Assembly: GCA_000149265.1 (NCBI GenBank)
Contig: CH002005.1
Location: forward strand, 31,389-95,388
Source of the DNA: Ciona savignyi
Lineage: Eukaryota > Chordata > Ascidiacea > Phlebobranchia > Cionidae
DNA: 64,000 nt
Direction of reading: 5' to 3'
How positions within the stretch are numbered: position 1 is the stretch's first letter; every line of letters starts with the position of its first letter. The notes under the pieces were generated by a model. That model saw only the letters and a list, made by a program, of their open reading frames with translations, had not been told where the DNA came from and searched no databases. Below, piece after piece: positions 1-11,217 of the stretch. The position numbers and the translations under genes were made by a program.

Positions 1-551
1 CGCGCTTAAGGTAAACTGTCACGCGGGTACATTGGTTCACTTAGGCTATATGACAAGTGTTATGCTAAGTCTCCATAAAAAAAACGAAAATACAACGCTC
101 CTGCAGGCGCTTATGTTACTAATTCACCTCTAAACTGGCACATGATTGTATACAATGCATATAGGCACGAAATCTCAACAACGTCAGTGACGTAATACGG
201 GAAATCCCCTAACATAAAATAAAATGCATATTTGCTCATAACTCTTTAACAAAACAATATTGGAAGAAACTGATTTGATTTTTGAAATCAGCGTATTTTT
301 TTCCATTTATTAAGATATTCTTAAAATTGACTTCAGTTCCCCTTTAAATCCTTTAGTCGAAAAAATAGGTGTTTACATTGAAATTAAAGCTTTTTTGCGA
401 ATTCCTTTATTAACAACAGTACATACAATCAACCCAAGAAACAGACAGTGACGTTTCCACGCGTGTATTGTTACTTTGACAAAGCAAAAGTATTTCGGCG
501 AACGGTGGCGTTGTTAATCCACCGACTTTGCGTCATAGTAGATCTTAGATA
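1..551. other. No gene recognised
   Basis: AT-rich sequence without a recognisable gene, repeat family or RNA. The first ATG followed by a splice-donor-like site comes at 552, so this stretch could include a promoter, but no clear core element was seen. Confidence 0.4.
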
Positions 552-1560
552 ATGTCTTCAACCGTCGAAGGGCGCTACATTTCAGCTTCACACGTGGTGC
601 ATGGCAAGGTGAGTGAGGTAAAGTCGCAAAACTGCTTCCAAATTTGGAAGCATAATTTTTAACACATCGTTCTCTGCAAATAGTGTCTGCACCATTGCGA
701 CAGTAGAGAGATCCGAAACCTTTGCAGCGAAGCTATGAAATTAGTTGATCTCGCAAATTAAACGGTCTTTCATTAGGTCGGAAACGTAAAGCTTCTCTAA
801 TTCCCGAGCAGAATTTATAATTTCGGTTTTTTATTTAAAGGAATGTTTTCTAGATGTGTTGCGGTGGACAAGCCGTTTGCACAATACCGCTTTAAAATGG
901 CTGAAGCCGCTTTGCAGCAAATATATCGTGTGATAGAAAGCTCCATAGAATACAGACAGACACTTCAACCGAAGAAGTCTGCTACTACGGCGACCTGTCG
1001 TTCAAGGGCGACTGCGCCCGTGTAGTTATATTTCAGAGTTGGAGGCATTATCGGAAGGTCTGAAGTAAGCGGGTGCAGCGCGCTCAATGGCAAGGCTCCG
1101 TTTCTGCATACCTCTTTGATCCCAACCAAACGTTACGGGGTGATTGGGAAAGTAGGTTGAGTGAAGGAACTGTTAATTTTTTATATTTGACTGCCCAACT
1201 ACAAACCTTACATCGTGCACAATCATTAGCTTTATCATACATAATCAAGCCATGCATGATCAACTTGCCAAGATTTTTGAAACTTTCTTCTTCCACGAGA
1301 ATTTACAGCCGTCTGTAGTCAGTAAAGGGGCTCATCGACTGGTGCAGCGGAGACGGTAGGTTCATCAGGGGCTGGTACAAGGATACTTCCGAGAAGAACG
1401 GATTCGTTTAAAGCTGACACACTTGCATTGCAGGAAATAATTGGATTAAGTACAGGGAGGGGAATGTCGTCCTTGGGATGTAAAAAAGCATTTATAGAAG
1501 GCAGGCTGCTTGGAATTTTTCTTTTCGCTTCTGACATATTTTATACTTTTGGGTATGTAT
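552..1560 (+). other. Coding-like fragments of an unrecognised gene
   Basis: Several short stretches read like protein, but no single frame joins them. ATG at 552 opens 19 codons ending exactly at a GTGAGT donor (609). A TTTAAAG acceptor precedes 841, and a 60-codon frame from 843 follows. A frame around 1073-1250 contains YLTAQLQTLHRAQSLALSYI; the adjacent frame continues with NQAMHDQLAKIFETFFFH. A third frame from about 1334 runs serine/glycine-rich and then RILPRRTDSFKADTLALQEI. The composition is unlike the AT-rich flanks. Either this is a multi-exon gene with small introns, or a processed or decayed copy with one-base shifts. I do not recognise the family. The splice phases I tried did not give a clean join. 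Confidence 0.3.
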
Positions 1561-3622
1561 ATACTTGCTTCTTAATTACTAATATATATATAATAACTTT
1601 AACTTAATATTGCTCTTATTATATATACTACACTGGCCACTGACTGATATAATACCTCAATTGTAAGCTCGTTGTTCCGTAATAATGTTGTCCGTTTCGT
1701 GTAGGATTCAGCTTTAAAATATCATATTTTTTAATAACTTTTATAAACATTCCTATAGCTAAGCTGATGTAAACAGGAGCAGTGTTTTAAATACACAAAT
1801 AATTAGTTTTCGTAAGTTTGTCTGCGTATTCTCTAGGTTTCAGTTCAGTCTCTGCATAGAGCTGAAATTGCATTTAGTTTGAATCTAAATGGAAGAAAGT
1901 TGTACAAAGCATATTATCCGATAGCTTTCGTAATACAAGTGTTTACAAACCCAGTGTTTCTGCGCGAGATCGTCGTCCTACTATTTACAAAGCCGACCGA
2001 AATTAAGATAACAGTTCTCTAAATTCCCCATGGCAAACGGCAAGTGCAGTCCAATAAGTCGGAAAAAATACCGTAGGCTTTTCTGTTATTACCCAATTAC
2101 GCCCCCCGTACTTGGCGATGAATATCTATTTTGCTATCACCATTAACGATAATAATTATATACTGTGTAGCAATAGCAAATTTAAATGGAACGTTAAATA
2201 AAATATTTTGACAGAATTGAAAATCCTTTGAAATCCAGGTCCAGTGATGAGTGAGCTATTTATTGGGCGAATTTACAAGCCAGAAAGCTTACCGAATCCT
2301 CCAAACCGATATATAATATAGGTAGGTTCCAAGTCCGGTGGTAGCAGCTCCGTTAATAGCTCTGAAGCTGCTTGGGTGTTCGATTTTCAAGTTCCATGAA
2401 GCAAATGCTCTTTGGTGCTTTGCTGATCCCATGCAAATAAGGGAACTTGTTTTGAAACAATTAATGAAGTTCAAAAGGTACTTACAATAATTTGTGGTTC
2501 TTCCAACAGCCAAGTATGATGGCTCAATTTTCATAATACGCAGCGCCTTTTTAAAGATTCCGAGACTTTTTCAAAGATGTAATAGACGGTGTTTCTATTA
2601 GAAATGCCATTGACTTACTGACAGACAAATAAACCGTTTAACTAGTGGGAAAACACAATGAGAAAGAAGCGCAGGCTTAATATAATAGTTCTGGTGTAAA
2701 CTGGCAACCACCGGTTCAGGGATGCAGTAGATGACAACAATCTAAAAACATGGCCGAATGAGGAATGCAAAGAAAGACACCCAACAAGCTGCTGTACCTA
2801 CCACCTATGCAGCACAAATAATGTTTCTGTGCAGACAGTCACTGGCATTTATTGCTACGTGACTCCTAAGACATATATGGTTATAAAAAGACAAGATGGG
2901 CTAACCTCGTGGCAATTAGGTAAAGCGTTTATTTCCCTTTGTATCTTATAATTAGCGGGATTCTGGTATATGCACTTATTTCAAGCATCGTTTCAAATTT
3001 GATCTCGACAACTTATAAATTCTAAGAAAATGGACCCAAACAACAAATAGGCCGTCGTCTTATTCACCTAGGATAGCGATTCGGGTTAATGATTTGGACG
3101 TTCCTTTAATTTAGTAGAACCAACTGCGCATTGCATGCACTCTGGGACGAACTATCCAGACCAAATTTATATAAATACCACAGAAGGGATGAATAATGTT
3201 CATCACTTAAAATCAGGAGCCGGTTAACCAACCAATTAATTACCCACGGTGAACTCGTATCTCAGTCAATTTGAAAAAAGATCAAACCATCTTTAAAAAT
3301 AACTTGCCCGTTTGCATTGTCGGTAATGGAAATTGTTTTAGGGTCATGTCAGAAAGACGTATGCTTAAGCATACCGACAAAAAAAGAACCACAATGTGGT
3401 CTTTTACAACTTCTGCCTAATATCACCCCAATCGTTTCGTGTTTTTCAATCCCATTATGACGACAACCTAGCAAACCTTCAAAATACCCCCGGACACTGG
3501 TTGTTGAATCAGCACCACACCGAATTTAAACTAAACCAAGTGCACAAATACTACAATACCAAACGTTTTTACTGTACGCAGCATTTCCGACATCCAATCT
3601 TATCAACAGCGACAAAAAAGTT
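1561..3622. other. Intergenic, no feature recognised
   Basis: AT-rich sequence with only short chance open frames. No repeat, RNA gene or coding-like composition was evident up to the target duplication of the LTR element. Confidence 0.4.
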
Positions 3623-3627
3623 CCGAC

Positions 3628-4096
3628 TGTTACGGATATTAACTATATAATTTCTATGTTTCACACGAGTCGGTGTGAGAGTTAATTTTTAGCTCCATGC
3701 GGTCAGTTTTGGTTCGATAGTTAATCTAAAGTAATCTTAAATTGTGTTTGTTAATTTGATTTGTAATTAATAGTGTGTAAGAATAATTAACCATTATATT
3801 TGAATTAGGGCAAATGGTAGAGAATCCACCCTAGAAATCGCATTCTTTCCTTTTAACGCTAATAGAACACAAGTGAAACCCAATCTGTGTTGGTTGATTT
3901 ACGTAGAGACTTAGAGCCTTCGATACAGGCTTCCAGCCAAGAGTTTGGGAATACCGTATAGGTTAAGAGGCGATCGCTGGGCACCATTACCCTTAGCAGC
4001 AAGTAGATGCTGCAAAATAGAAGCAGAAATCTGGACTGGTTACCAGACTCTACATTATTTCAAGGGTCAGGTATCCATCTCTGGACAGACTCTACA
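3628..4096 (+). repeat. 5' LTR of the BEL/Pao element
   Basis: 469 bp, TG...CA termini, matched to 7950-8418. Three differences were seen, near 3814, 3921 and 4007. Confidence 0.93.
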
Positions 4097-4255
4097 TTAT
4101 TTCTAGGAGTTCTTCCCTGGGCGGTGAAGATACAATATTTCTAGGAGTTCTTCCCTGGGCGGTGAAGATACATTATTTCCAGGTTTTCTTCCCCTGGGCG
4201 GTGAAGATACAGTTTCTTGGTGACTTCTCCTGTGTGGTGAAGGTACACTATTATT
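4097..4255 (+). repeat. Tandem repeats in the retroelement leader
   Basis: About four degenerate copies of a unit of roughly 38 bp follow the 5' LTR. Each contains a TTCTTCCCTGGGCGGTGAAG-like core and ends in GATACA or a variant of it. They fill the untranslated leader where a primer-binding site and packaging signals would be expected. Confidence 0.75.
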
Positions 4256-4426
4256 ATTCCTGTGTTTAAAGAAAAGTTGTTTCAAGAGCTGTACTCCCTT
4301 GGATGGTGGAGAAGCATTTGAAGTTTTCCCTCTGAGGTAATTGTATAAATACTAATAGGAGGATGGATGATTTAAAGGAAATTAGAACAACTCATTTGGC
4401 AAGTGTTGCCAAAGTAGAGAAAAAAG

Positions 4427-5940
4427 TTGTATAAAGCAATTCTTAAACAAGAACCCAAGAATGTTGCCAAATACAAAGTTCGATTCGATAGTACATGTGA
4501 AAACTGTTTAGTTGTATGTCGGGAATACCTAAACATATTAAAAAGTGAATCTGCATGCGAAATTGCAGTGGAAAAAATCAAGGAGGTCGAGGATAAACGT
4601 TCCATCATGGAAAAGAAGTATAGAGATTTTCTACAACTGTGTGCGTCCAGTCAGGCCAGTGCTGTGGCTTTAAAGGAAGATGGTAGGACTATTTCAACTA
4701 GTTCACATAGTTCTGGACACAGGCGAAAGACAAGTCTGCTCAAGCTGCAAGCTAAACAGCTTGAGCAAGAGGCGGAATTACAAAAGAAACATTTGAAACT
4801 ACTGGAGTTGGAACTGTCTGTATCCAGGGCTAAGGCTGCGGCAAGAGAAGCCGAACTGTTATCAGAAGGGAGCCTATTCGATGATGAGGGTTCAAAGATA
4901 TCAATGCCTTTAATTTCCCTTAGGGCACATGCTGCCAAGGGAAAGGCTGTGACTGATGTATCTGGCACTGGCAGGGACAAATCAACCAAGCCATTGGGGC
5001 CGGTAAGTGATTCCAAAGTTATTGGAAACAGTGTTAATGTTAATAAGGAGAGTAAAAGTATACCCATACCGGTGTTAGAAAATAAGGACAACTTGGACAA
5101 CTCCATAAGATGTTGGGTGACTGTCACACCCCTAAACCGGGTAAGACTGAATATATGATTAACCCAATGGGGTATTCAAACCCTTTACTACCAAGTATGG
5201 ATCTTGGTAGCTTTGATGGTAATATTTTGGATTTCTATTCATTTATGAAGGATTTTAAGGATTTTGTTGAGTCAAATGTCTCGGATGATGGAGCAAGGCT
5301 CAAATTTTTGCTGCAACTCTGCAAAGGTGAAGCACACGAGACAATTAAGTGTTGCAGGATAATGTCAAACAGGAGTCTTGGGTACAAGACTGCGTTGCAG
5401 CGACTGCAGAACAAGTACGGAGAAAGATACAGTGTTGTCCGGGCCTTCATGAAAGAAGTAACCGATGGACCGGTTCTCAAGTCAGGTGATGCCGATGGAT
5501 TGTTTTTGTTGGGAGACAAAATGTTTAATTGTTATACCACTTTAACGGAGTGGGGATATAGCCAGGACTTGAACAGTTCCTCCAACCTCGAAAAAATATA
5601 TGATAAGCTTCCTGATCATATCAAGTTAGAATTTTGCAGATTGAGCACCAGGAGACGAGCTGATGGGCTTCAGCCTACATTTGATGACCTGATGAACTTG
5701 GTCCAGGAGCACGCTCGAGCTACTCAAGACAATTTTTACCAGAGGTACTGTGGTTCGTTAAGTAAATTTAAGGAAGAAGGACCCAAATACAGAGCACCAA
5801 AAAGGTTAGTCTCTGCAACAACAGCTATAAATGCTCCTAGAGAGAGAGGTCACCTTCTATGTTGTGTGAACAAGCACATCCATTGTGGAAATGTGATGCA
5901 TTTAGGGAAAAAGGTGTGCAGGAAAGGTGGGACTATGTAA
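4427..5940 (+). pseudogene. BEL/Pao Gag-like region (coiled coil plus DUF1759-type), frameshifted
   Basis: Two overlapping frames cover this region. The first (4427-5158, 243 codons) is Lys/Glu-rich, with a predicted coiled coil around residues 100-150 (KLQAKQLEQEAELQKKH). The second (5110-5940) has the DUF1759 layout typical of Pao-type Gag: a LPSMDLGSFDGN-like entry motif, a long helical domain, and FDDLMNLVQEHA near its end. Because the domains of one polyprotein lie in different frames, at least one indel lies near 5110-5150 and another near 5850. The role in an intact element would be particle formation and RNA binding. Confidence 0.8.
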
Positions 5941-7197
5941 AAGAACATAACCTTTGTTTCAATTGTTTAAAAGCTAACCATGCATTTCGCTACTGTAGTT
6001 ATCAAGGACGATGTTCGGATTGTGGAAAACGACACAACTCCCTTTTACACTTCCCTCGTTCAGATGCAAAGACTCCTTCCGCGAATACGAGTGACCATGT
6101 CATATCATCCGTATCCACTTCTGAACAGAACCAAGACGTAAAGGCACCGAAGAGCCTCAATGTGGTACCGGTAAAGGTATGGACTAAATGTCCCGGGGAG
6201 TGTATTAAGACATATGCATTTTTGGATAGTGGAGCAAATATATCTATGTGTTCCCAAGCATTGGTAAAGAAACTTGGTCTTGATGTTGGTGAACCCAACT
6301 TTAAAATCGAAACACAAAATGGTGTTTCCTCCCATGGTCTGGTTAAGGACCTGATGTACATTCAAGGCATTGAGGAGCCAAATGTGTTTAATATAACAAA
6401 TGTTGTTGTCTCAGATAAAATTATGGATGTGCAAAGTAGCATTCCCACTGAAGATATAGCAGCGCTGTACCCTCATTTAAATGATTTACAGTTTCCAAAG
6501 ATAGATAGATAATACCACAGTCGAATTGCTGGTGGGCAACGATGTTGTGGATGCGTTCCGGTTGAAGGAGCAACGATGTGGCCACCGTGGTGAACCACTT
6601 GGTCTACACACGGGTCTAGGCTGGTCGATATTTGGAGCGGAATTGAATTCTAAGGATGGCAGTGTGTCATGTACTTACAATCAATTCCTGGGCAAAGATG
6701 TGGCGAAATCGGACAAGCACTCTTGTGATGAAGTGCTATCAGTGTCTGCACAGGACTTTAAAGATTTAAAAGTGCCACAGAAGAGTGAACTGTCAAAAGA
6801 AGATGATGAGTCCAAGGCTATCATGGATTCCACTGTGGACCAGGTTGGTTCAAACTTCCAGGTAGAACTTCCATGTAATAAAGGAAGCAACGATTCCCTT
6901 TCCAATAAGGAAATTGTGGCAGAGAGAGAACTTAGTTCATTAAAGAAATTTAAATGTGATCCCGAGCTTCCTGCTAAGTGCTTAAGCAATAGTAATGAAT
7001 TATTAAGTTCTATTGCAGAAACAGAGATATCACCTTTACTGAGCAATGGATACCGCCCTGTGCTGTTTCAAAAGCAGGTGCATGTGTGGAACACGTCGGT
7101 CGACTGTTTCACGTGCAATGACCAGATGGGATGGGACTACTCTGTGACTGATCTGCAGGGAAATGTCTCGGAAAGACTGGCTACATTCAAAAGGTAA
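5859..7197 (+). pseudogene. BEL/Pao zinc knuckle and aspartic protease (DUF1758-type), frameshifted
   Basis: The frame 5859-6512 carries a CX2CX4HX4C knuckle (CFNCLKANHAFRYC), a second Cys/His pair, and then a retropepsin-like catalytic motif, FLDSGANIS. A one-base frame change at about 6512-6526 leads into 6526-7197. That frame starts LVGNDVVDAF and continues with GEPLGLHTGLGW, the conserved C-terminal signature of DUF1758 proteins. The remainder is a long acidic/serine-rich linker that ends before any reverse-transcriptase motif. No YVDD-like box is present. Confidence 0.8.
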
Positions 7198-7259
7198 CCT
7201 GGAACTGGAAGAGGTAAACCTTACCTAGATGTTTTAAGCCAGTATCCTTTATCCAAGAA

Positions 7260-7688
7260 TTGAAATTGTGTACATTTTGCGATGTGAGCAAACCAGAGTA
7301 TGGAGCAGTAAGTCAATCAAGGATAGTTGGCAATAATGATGCCATATCTTGTTCCTTTGTGATGGGCAAGTTCCAAGTCGCTCCGATAAATCCTATAAGT
7401 ATGCAGATGTTGGAATTGACTGCTGCGGTTGTTGCAGTCGAAGTAGTGAACAGTACTTGCAATGAAAACCCTATTTCTCCAAATCATTGGAGACACATGG
7501 ATACAAAGAGAAATCCTACCGACATTGGTTTAATGTCAGGTGAGGCATGGAAAGAGAAAATGTGGTTGAAGGGGCCGGCGTTCTTGTATGAGCCGGAGGA
7601 TCAATGGTCGGTGTGCCATAGTGAACCAGTGAAGCAGGGGCAATGGACAGAAGGAGTGATCGACCACTGGTTGTATGACAAGACTTGA
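7260..7688 (+). pseudogene. BEL/Pao RT-RNase H remnant (Peptidase_A17-type) with internal deletion
   Basis: The start resembles the region after RT in Pao polyproteins: a FCDVSKPEYGAV motif followed by MGKFQVAPINPISMQMLELT. About 60 residues later it jumps directly to HWRHMDTKRNPTDIGL and a W-x-GPAFL box, which normally lie a few hundred residues downstream. The middle of RNase H has therefore been deleted, and no integrase follows before the 3' LTR. Confidence 0.75.
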
Positions 7689-7949
7689 AAGAAACACAAT
7701 TGTGCTTTCCTGAGGGCCACATTTGATATTACTCTCCTATGTGCTTTAACTTTCGTTCCTTTCTTTTTCTTTCTAGTAGCTAACTGTGTCTTTATGGTCT
7801 ATGTGTATGTAAACTCATTACCGGTGTCTTTTGATAACTAATGTTAACTTGATGACTAGATAGTCGGTGATGCATGTTTTTGTGTATTAATATCCGTTTT
7901 GTATTTTGAAATTATTTACCCTATGGTTGAAAATAATTTGGGGCCGGAA

Positions 7950-8418
7950 TGTTACGGATATTAACTATATAATTTCTATGTTTCACACGAGTCGGTGTGA
8001 GAGTTAATTTTTAGCTCCATGCGGTCAGTTTTGGTTCGATAGTTAATCTAAAGTAATCTTAAATTGTGTTTGTTAATTTGATTTGTAATTAATAGTGTGT
8101 AAGAATAATTAACCATTATATTTGAATTAGGGCAAATGGTATAGAATCCACCCTAGAAATCGCATTCTTTCCTTTTAACGCTAATAGAACACAAGTGAAA
8201 CCCAATCTGTGTTGGTTGATTTACGTAGAGACTTAGAGCCTTAGATACAGGCTTCCAGCCAAGAGTTTGGGAATACCGTATAGGTTAAGAGGCGATCGCT
8301 GGGCACCATTACCCTTAGCAGCAAGTAGAGGCTGCAAAATAGAAGCAGAAATCTGGACTGGTTACCAGACTCTACATTATTTCAAGGGTCAGGTATCCAT
8401 CTCTGGACAGACTCTACA
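7950..8418 (+). repeat. 3' LTR of the BEL/Pao element
   Basis: 469-bp direct copy of 3628-4096, preceded by GGGGCCGGAA and followed by the CCGAC target duplication. Confidence 0.93.
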
Positions 8419-8423
8419 CCGAC

Positions 8424-9480
8424 ATTAGATTATTTAACCAAAAAGTCTCCCTTTATCTGGTGGCCTAATAAAGTTTAACAAATTCTTATTTATTTTATAT
8501 TTATCATCTTGCTCGACGAAACGATTACTGACTTCTATTCAGGATACTTCACTATGCACAAAGGAAAACTGTTATTTCAAAATAAGAGAAAGGACACACA
8601 GCAATTACGAAAAAGCTTGGAAAGGGGGGGTGTATGCATCCTATTACTTTAAATAAAGCGTAAATCAAGGTAAGTTTTGCACAAGGACCACCAAGCCAAA
8701 ATCCTACACAAATCACAAGACAAAGTTGTTAAAATATCGAAATATTCATCAGTCCATGTATCTATCAAGCAACTAAATATATAATGAATATTACTTGGAT
8801 AGATCACCGATGGCTTCGCAATGAAGTACTTGAAAAAATCAGTTACAGCATCTACAAATATAACAATAAACAAGGGAAAGTAGACAAAACCAATACACGG
8901 AAGAAATACCACTAAAATTACGCGATGAGGTTTTTGAAATTATTGATATGGTACAAACAAACGCATTCTAGGTTATTTAGTTAAAGTAGAAACGTGTTTG
9001 CTGTCAAGGAAAAGTGGTGTTTGTGGTCAAAAAGCATTATTTGTGTGACTGAAATGTGTGACTGAAAGCACAAGAAGACATGCAATTCAAACAATAAGAG
9101 GAGAAAACAAATGTGCCGACGCACAGCTTCAAAAGCTGCTTCTGTTAAAAGGTAAAAAAGTGTGTGAAAAAAACAAGGAAATCAAGGGTACGAGACTGCC
9201 CGCAAACTCGACATGGATATTTTAAACGAATGATCACTAGCGTGGAGGCCAACGCGGCAGTGGTTCTTGCGACGGCCACTGCACAACCAAGTTTTTGTTA
9301 CATGTTTTGTTTTTGACTGGAAAGTACTGGTTTGTTTCTTGTTGATAGTGAAAGTCTGTGTTGTTTAATTACTTTAATGAACCGGGGATTTTAGTGTGCT
9401 GAGCACGGCAAATGGTAAGATACGTACCTACGGCACGTAACGGCAGAGTTCATTCAGCTCACGCTAGATTTTGGTGACAT
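8424..9480. other. Intergenic between two transposons
   Basis: AT-rich spacer with no recognisable gene. A run of Gs sits near 8625. Open frames here look like chance. Confidence 0.4.
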
Positions 9481-9667
9481 TTAAGGCTGGTTTACACGAT
9501 GCGTGGCGAAACGAGACGCAGACAAACGCGGTGAAGCGAATTATCTTGTACTGTTTACACGTACGCGCAGCGATGCGTATCGCCATGACAACAATCGTAA
9601 ACTATTTCGTTCGGTATTTGTTTCTTTCACAACAATTTTATTTGAAGCATTTTTTTCTGAATTTAAA

Positions 9668-11092
9668 ATGCCGATAACAAGCATACGATCGCGCAGTACA
9701 AATGTAAAAATTATTCAACATCACGCAGCAGCACTTTTGCTGTTACGGCAGCAAAAAAAGAAAAGAAAAAATCGTACTGTTTGGGTTCATCCAATTTTAC
9801 AAAAAAGAAAAGAGCTGGGTAGGCGTAGGCCTTTGCTTTAACACTATTGTGTCCCAACTTGTGTTACAAAAAATAACCGCCTGCATCTTATCACCAGGCG
9901 AGTTTCATCGCCTCATTAAAGAGCTACGGTTGGGACGGAAGAGTTCTTTCACCATATATTTTAGGATGAACCCTGACACTTTTGACCAGCTGGTCAACTA
10001 TATATCGCCACTAATTCAAAAACAGGCTACAGTAATGCGAGAGCCTATATGCCCTGCTGAGCGCCTTGCTATTACTTTGAGGTAAATAAACAAGCTTGGT
10101 GCCAAAATGAAATATCTTATAGGCGTAGTCCTACATATTCTCTTTTGCAGATTTCTGGTAACCGGTGACAGTTACCAAACTATTGCCTTTTCCTACCGGA
10201 CCAGTAAATCCACGGTGTCCAAAATAGTCCCGGAAGTATGTGCAGCAATATGGACAGCTCTGCAGCCAGTATACCGCAAGCCTCCCACACAGGATCAATG
10301 GAAAAAAATAAGTGATGAATTTTACAGGCTGTGGAACTTTCCAAACCTTATTGGGAGCATGGACGGCAAGCATATTTTGATGCAAGCTCCAGCAAATACA
10401 GGATCACTGTACTTTAATTATAAAAAGCATTTTAGTATGGTCCTGTTTGCAGTATGTGATGCAAATTATAAGTTTACAGTTGTAGATATTGGGAGCTATG
10501 GATCCCAATGTGACGGTAACATTTTTAGAAATTCTAATTTTGCCAAACAGCTAAGGGAGCAGGTAAACTTGCCCGATGATTCCCTGTCTACCAGGAACAA
10601 ACGTGGCATTACCCCCATGTGTTTGTGGGAGATGAAGCGTTCCCTTTACAAGTAAATTTAATGCGTCCCTATCCTGGAAGACACCTTGACCCTTTGAAAC
10701 GGGTTTTCAACTATAGATTAAGCCGTGCTCGTCGGGTTATAGAAAATGCATTTGGCATTATGTCCTCAAGGTTTCGAGTTTTTCGACGCCCAATATCTGT
10801 AGCACCTGCTAGGTGCGACAGCATTGTTAAATGCTGCACAGTTTTGCACAACTTTTTATGCAGCAAATCAGCATATTGTGAGGACAACGCATTTGATTAT
10901 GAGGATCGCAATGGTCAACTGCACCAGGGTACTTGGCGCAACGACCAAGCCGCTCGTGCATTTGATCGATGCGTGCAACTTGGGCGTGGTCACTCGCAAC
11001 ATGCTGCATTTGTGCGAGACACTTTTTCGAATTATTTTTCAAGTGAAGTTGGAATGGTACCCTGGCAAAATAGAGTGGTGTTAGGGCATTAA
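9668..11092 (+). pseudogene. Harbinger DDE transposase (DDE_Tnp_4 type), two small lesions
   Basis: Likely start at the ATG at 9668. The N-terminal part ends RTVWVHPILQKRKELG. The family pattern resumes in another frame at about 9840 (FNTIVSQLVLQKI), so a shift or small insertion lies near 9820-9845. A 69-bp intron (GT at 10082, AG at 10150) joins ITL to RFLVTGDSYQTIAFSYRTSK, the helix-turn-helix-like family motif. Catalytic candidates are D in GSMDGKHI, D in GSQCDGN and E in RRVIENAFGI. A second break is a one-base loss in a C-run at 10612-10616: adding one C in principle restores the frame into HVFVGDEAFPL. The product would bind the TIRs and cut at TWA targets. Confidence 0.88.
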
Positions 11093-11217
11093 TTGGAAGC
11101 CTACATGTTAGGATTTGTACCACACTATTTTTTTGTTATTTTTTAGAACATAAAACTGTACTAAATTTAAACGGTAAAAAATAAAACATTTCAATGGTTG
11201 CTTTGTATATTTATTTC

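Larger units (their letters stand above)
3628..8418 (+). mobile_element. BEL/Pao-type LTR retrotransposon, internally deleted
   Basis: A 4,791-bp element bounded by two 469-bp direct LTRs (3628-4096 and 7950-8418), each starting TGTTACGG and ending CTCTACA. The flanks are a perfect 5-bp target duplication, CCGAC, at 3623-3627 and 8419-8423. I count three substitutions between the LTRs (about 99.4% identity), so insertion is recent. The interior shows the BEL/Pao order: Gag-like region, CCHC zinc knuckle, aspartic protease, then RT/RNase H remnants. It is far shorter than an autonomous BEL element. The reverse-transcriptase core and the integrase are missing, and the frame changes several times. 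It is probably immobile on its own. A purine-rich GGGGCCGGAA lies directly before the 3' LTR as a polypurine-tract candidate. I could not identify a primer-binding site. Confidence 0.93.

Noticed and set aside
9503-9841. Frame starting at 9503 as the transposase start
   Set aside because: Its first codons lie in the terminal inverted repeat region. The ATG at 9668 fits the Harbinger N-terminus better.
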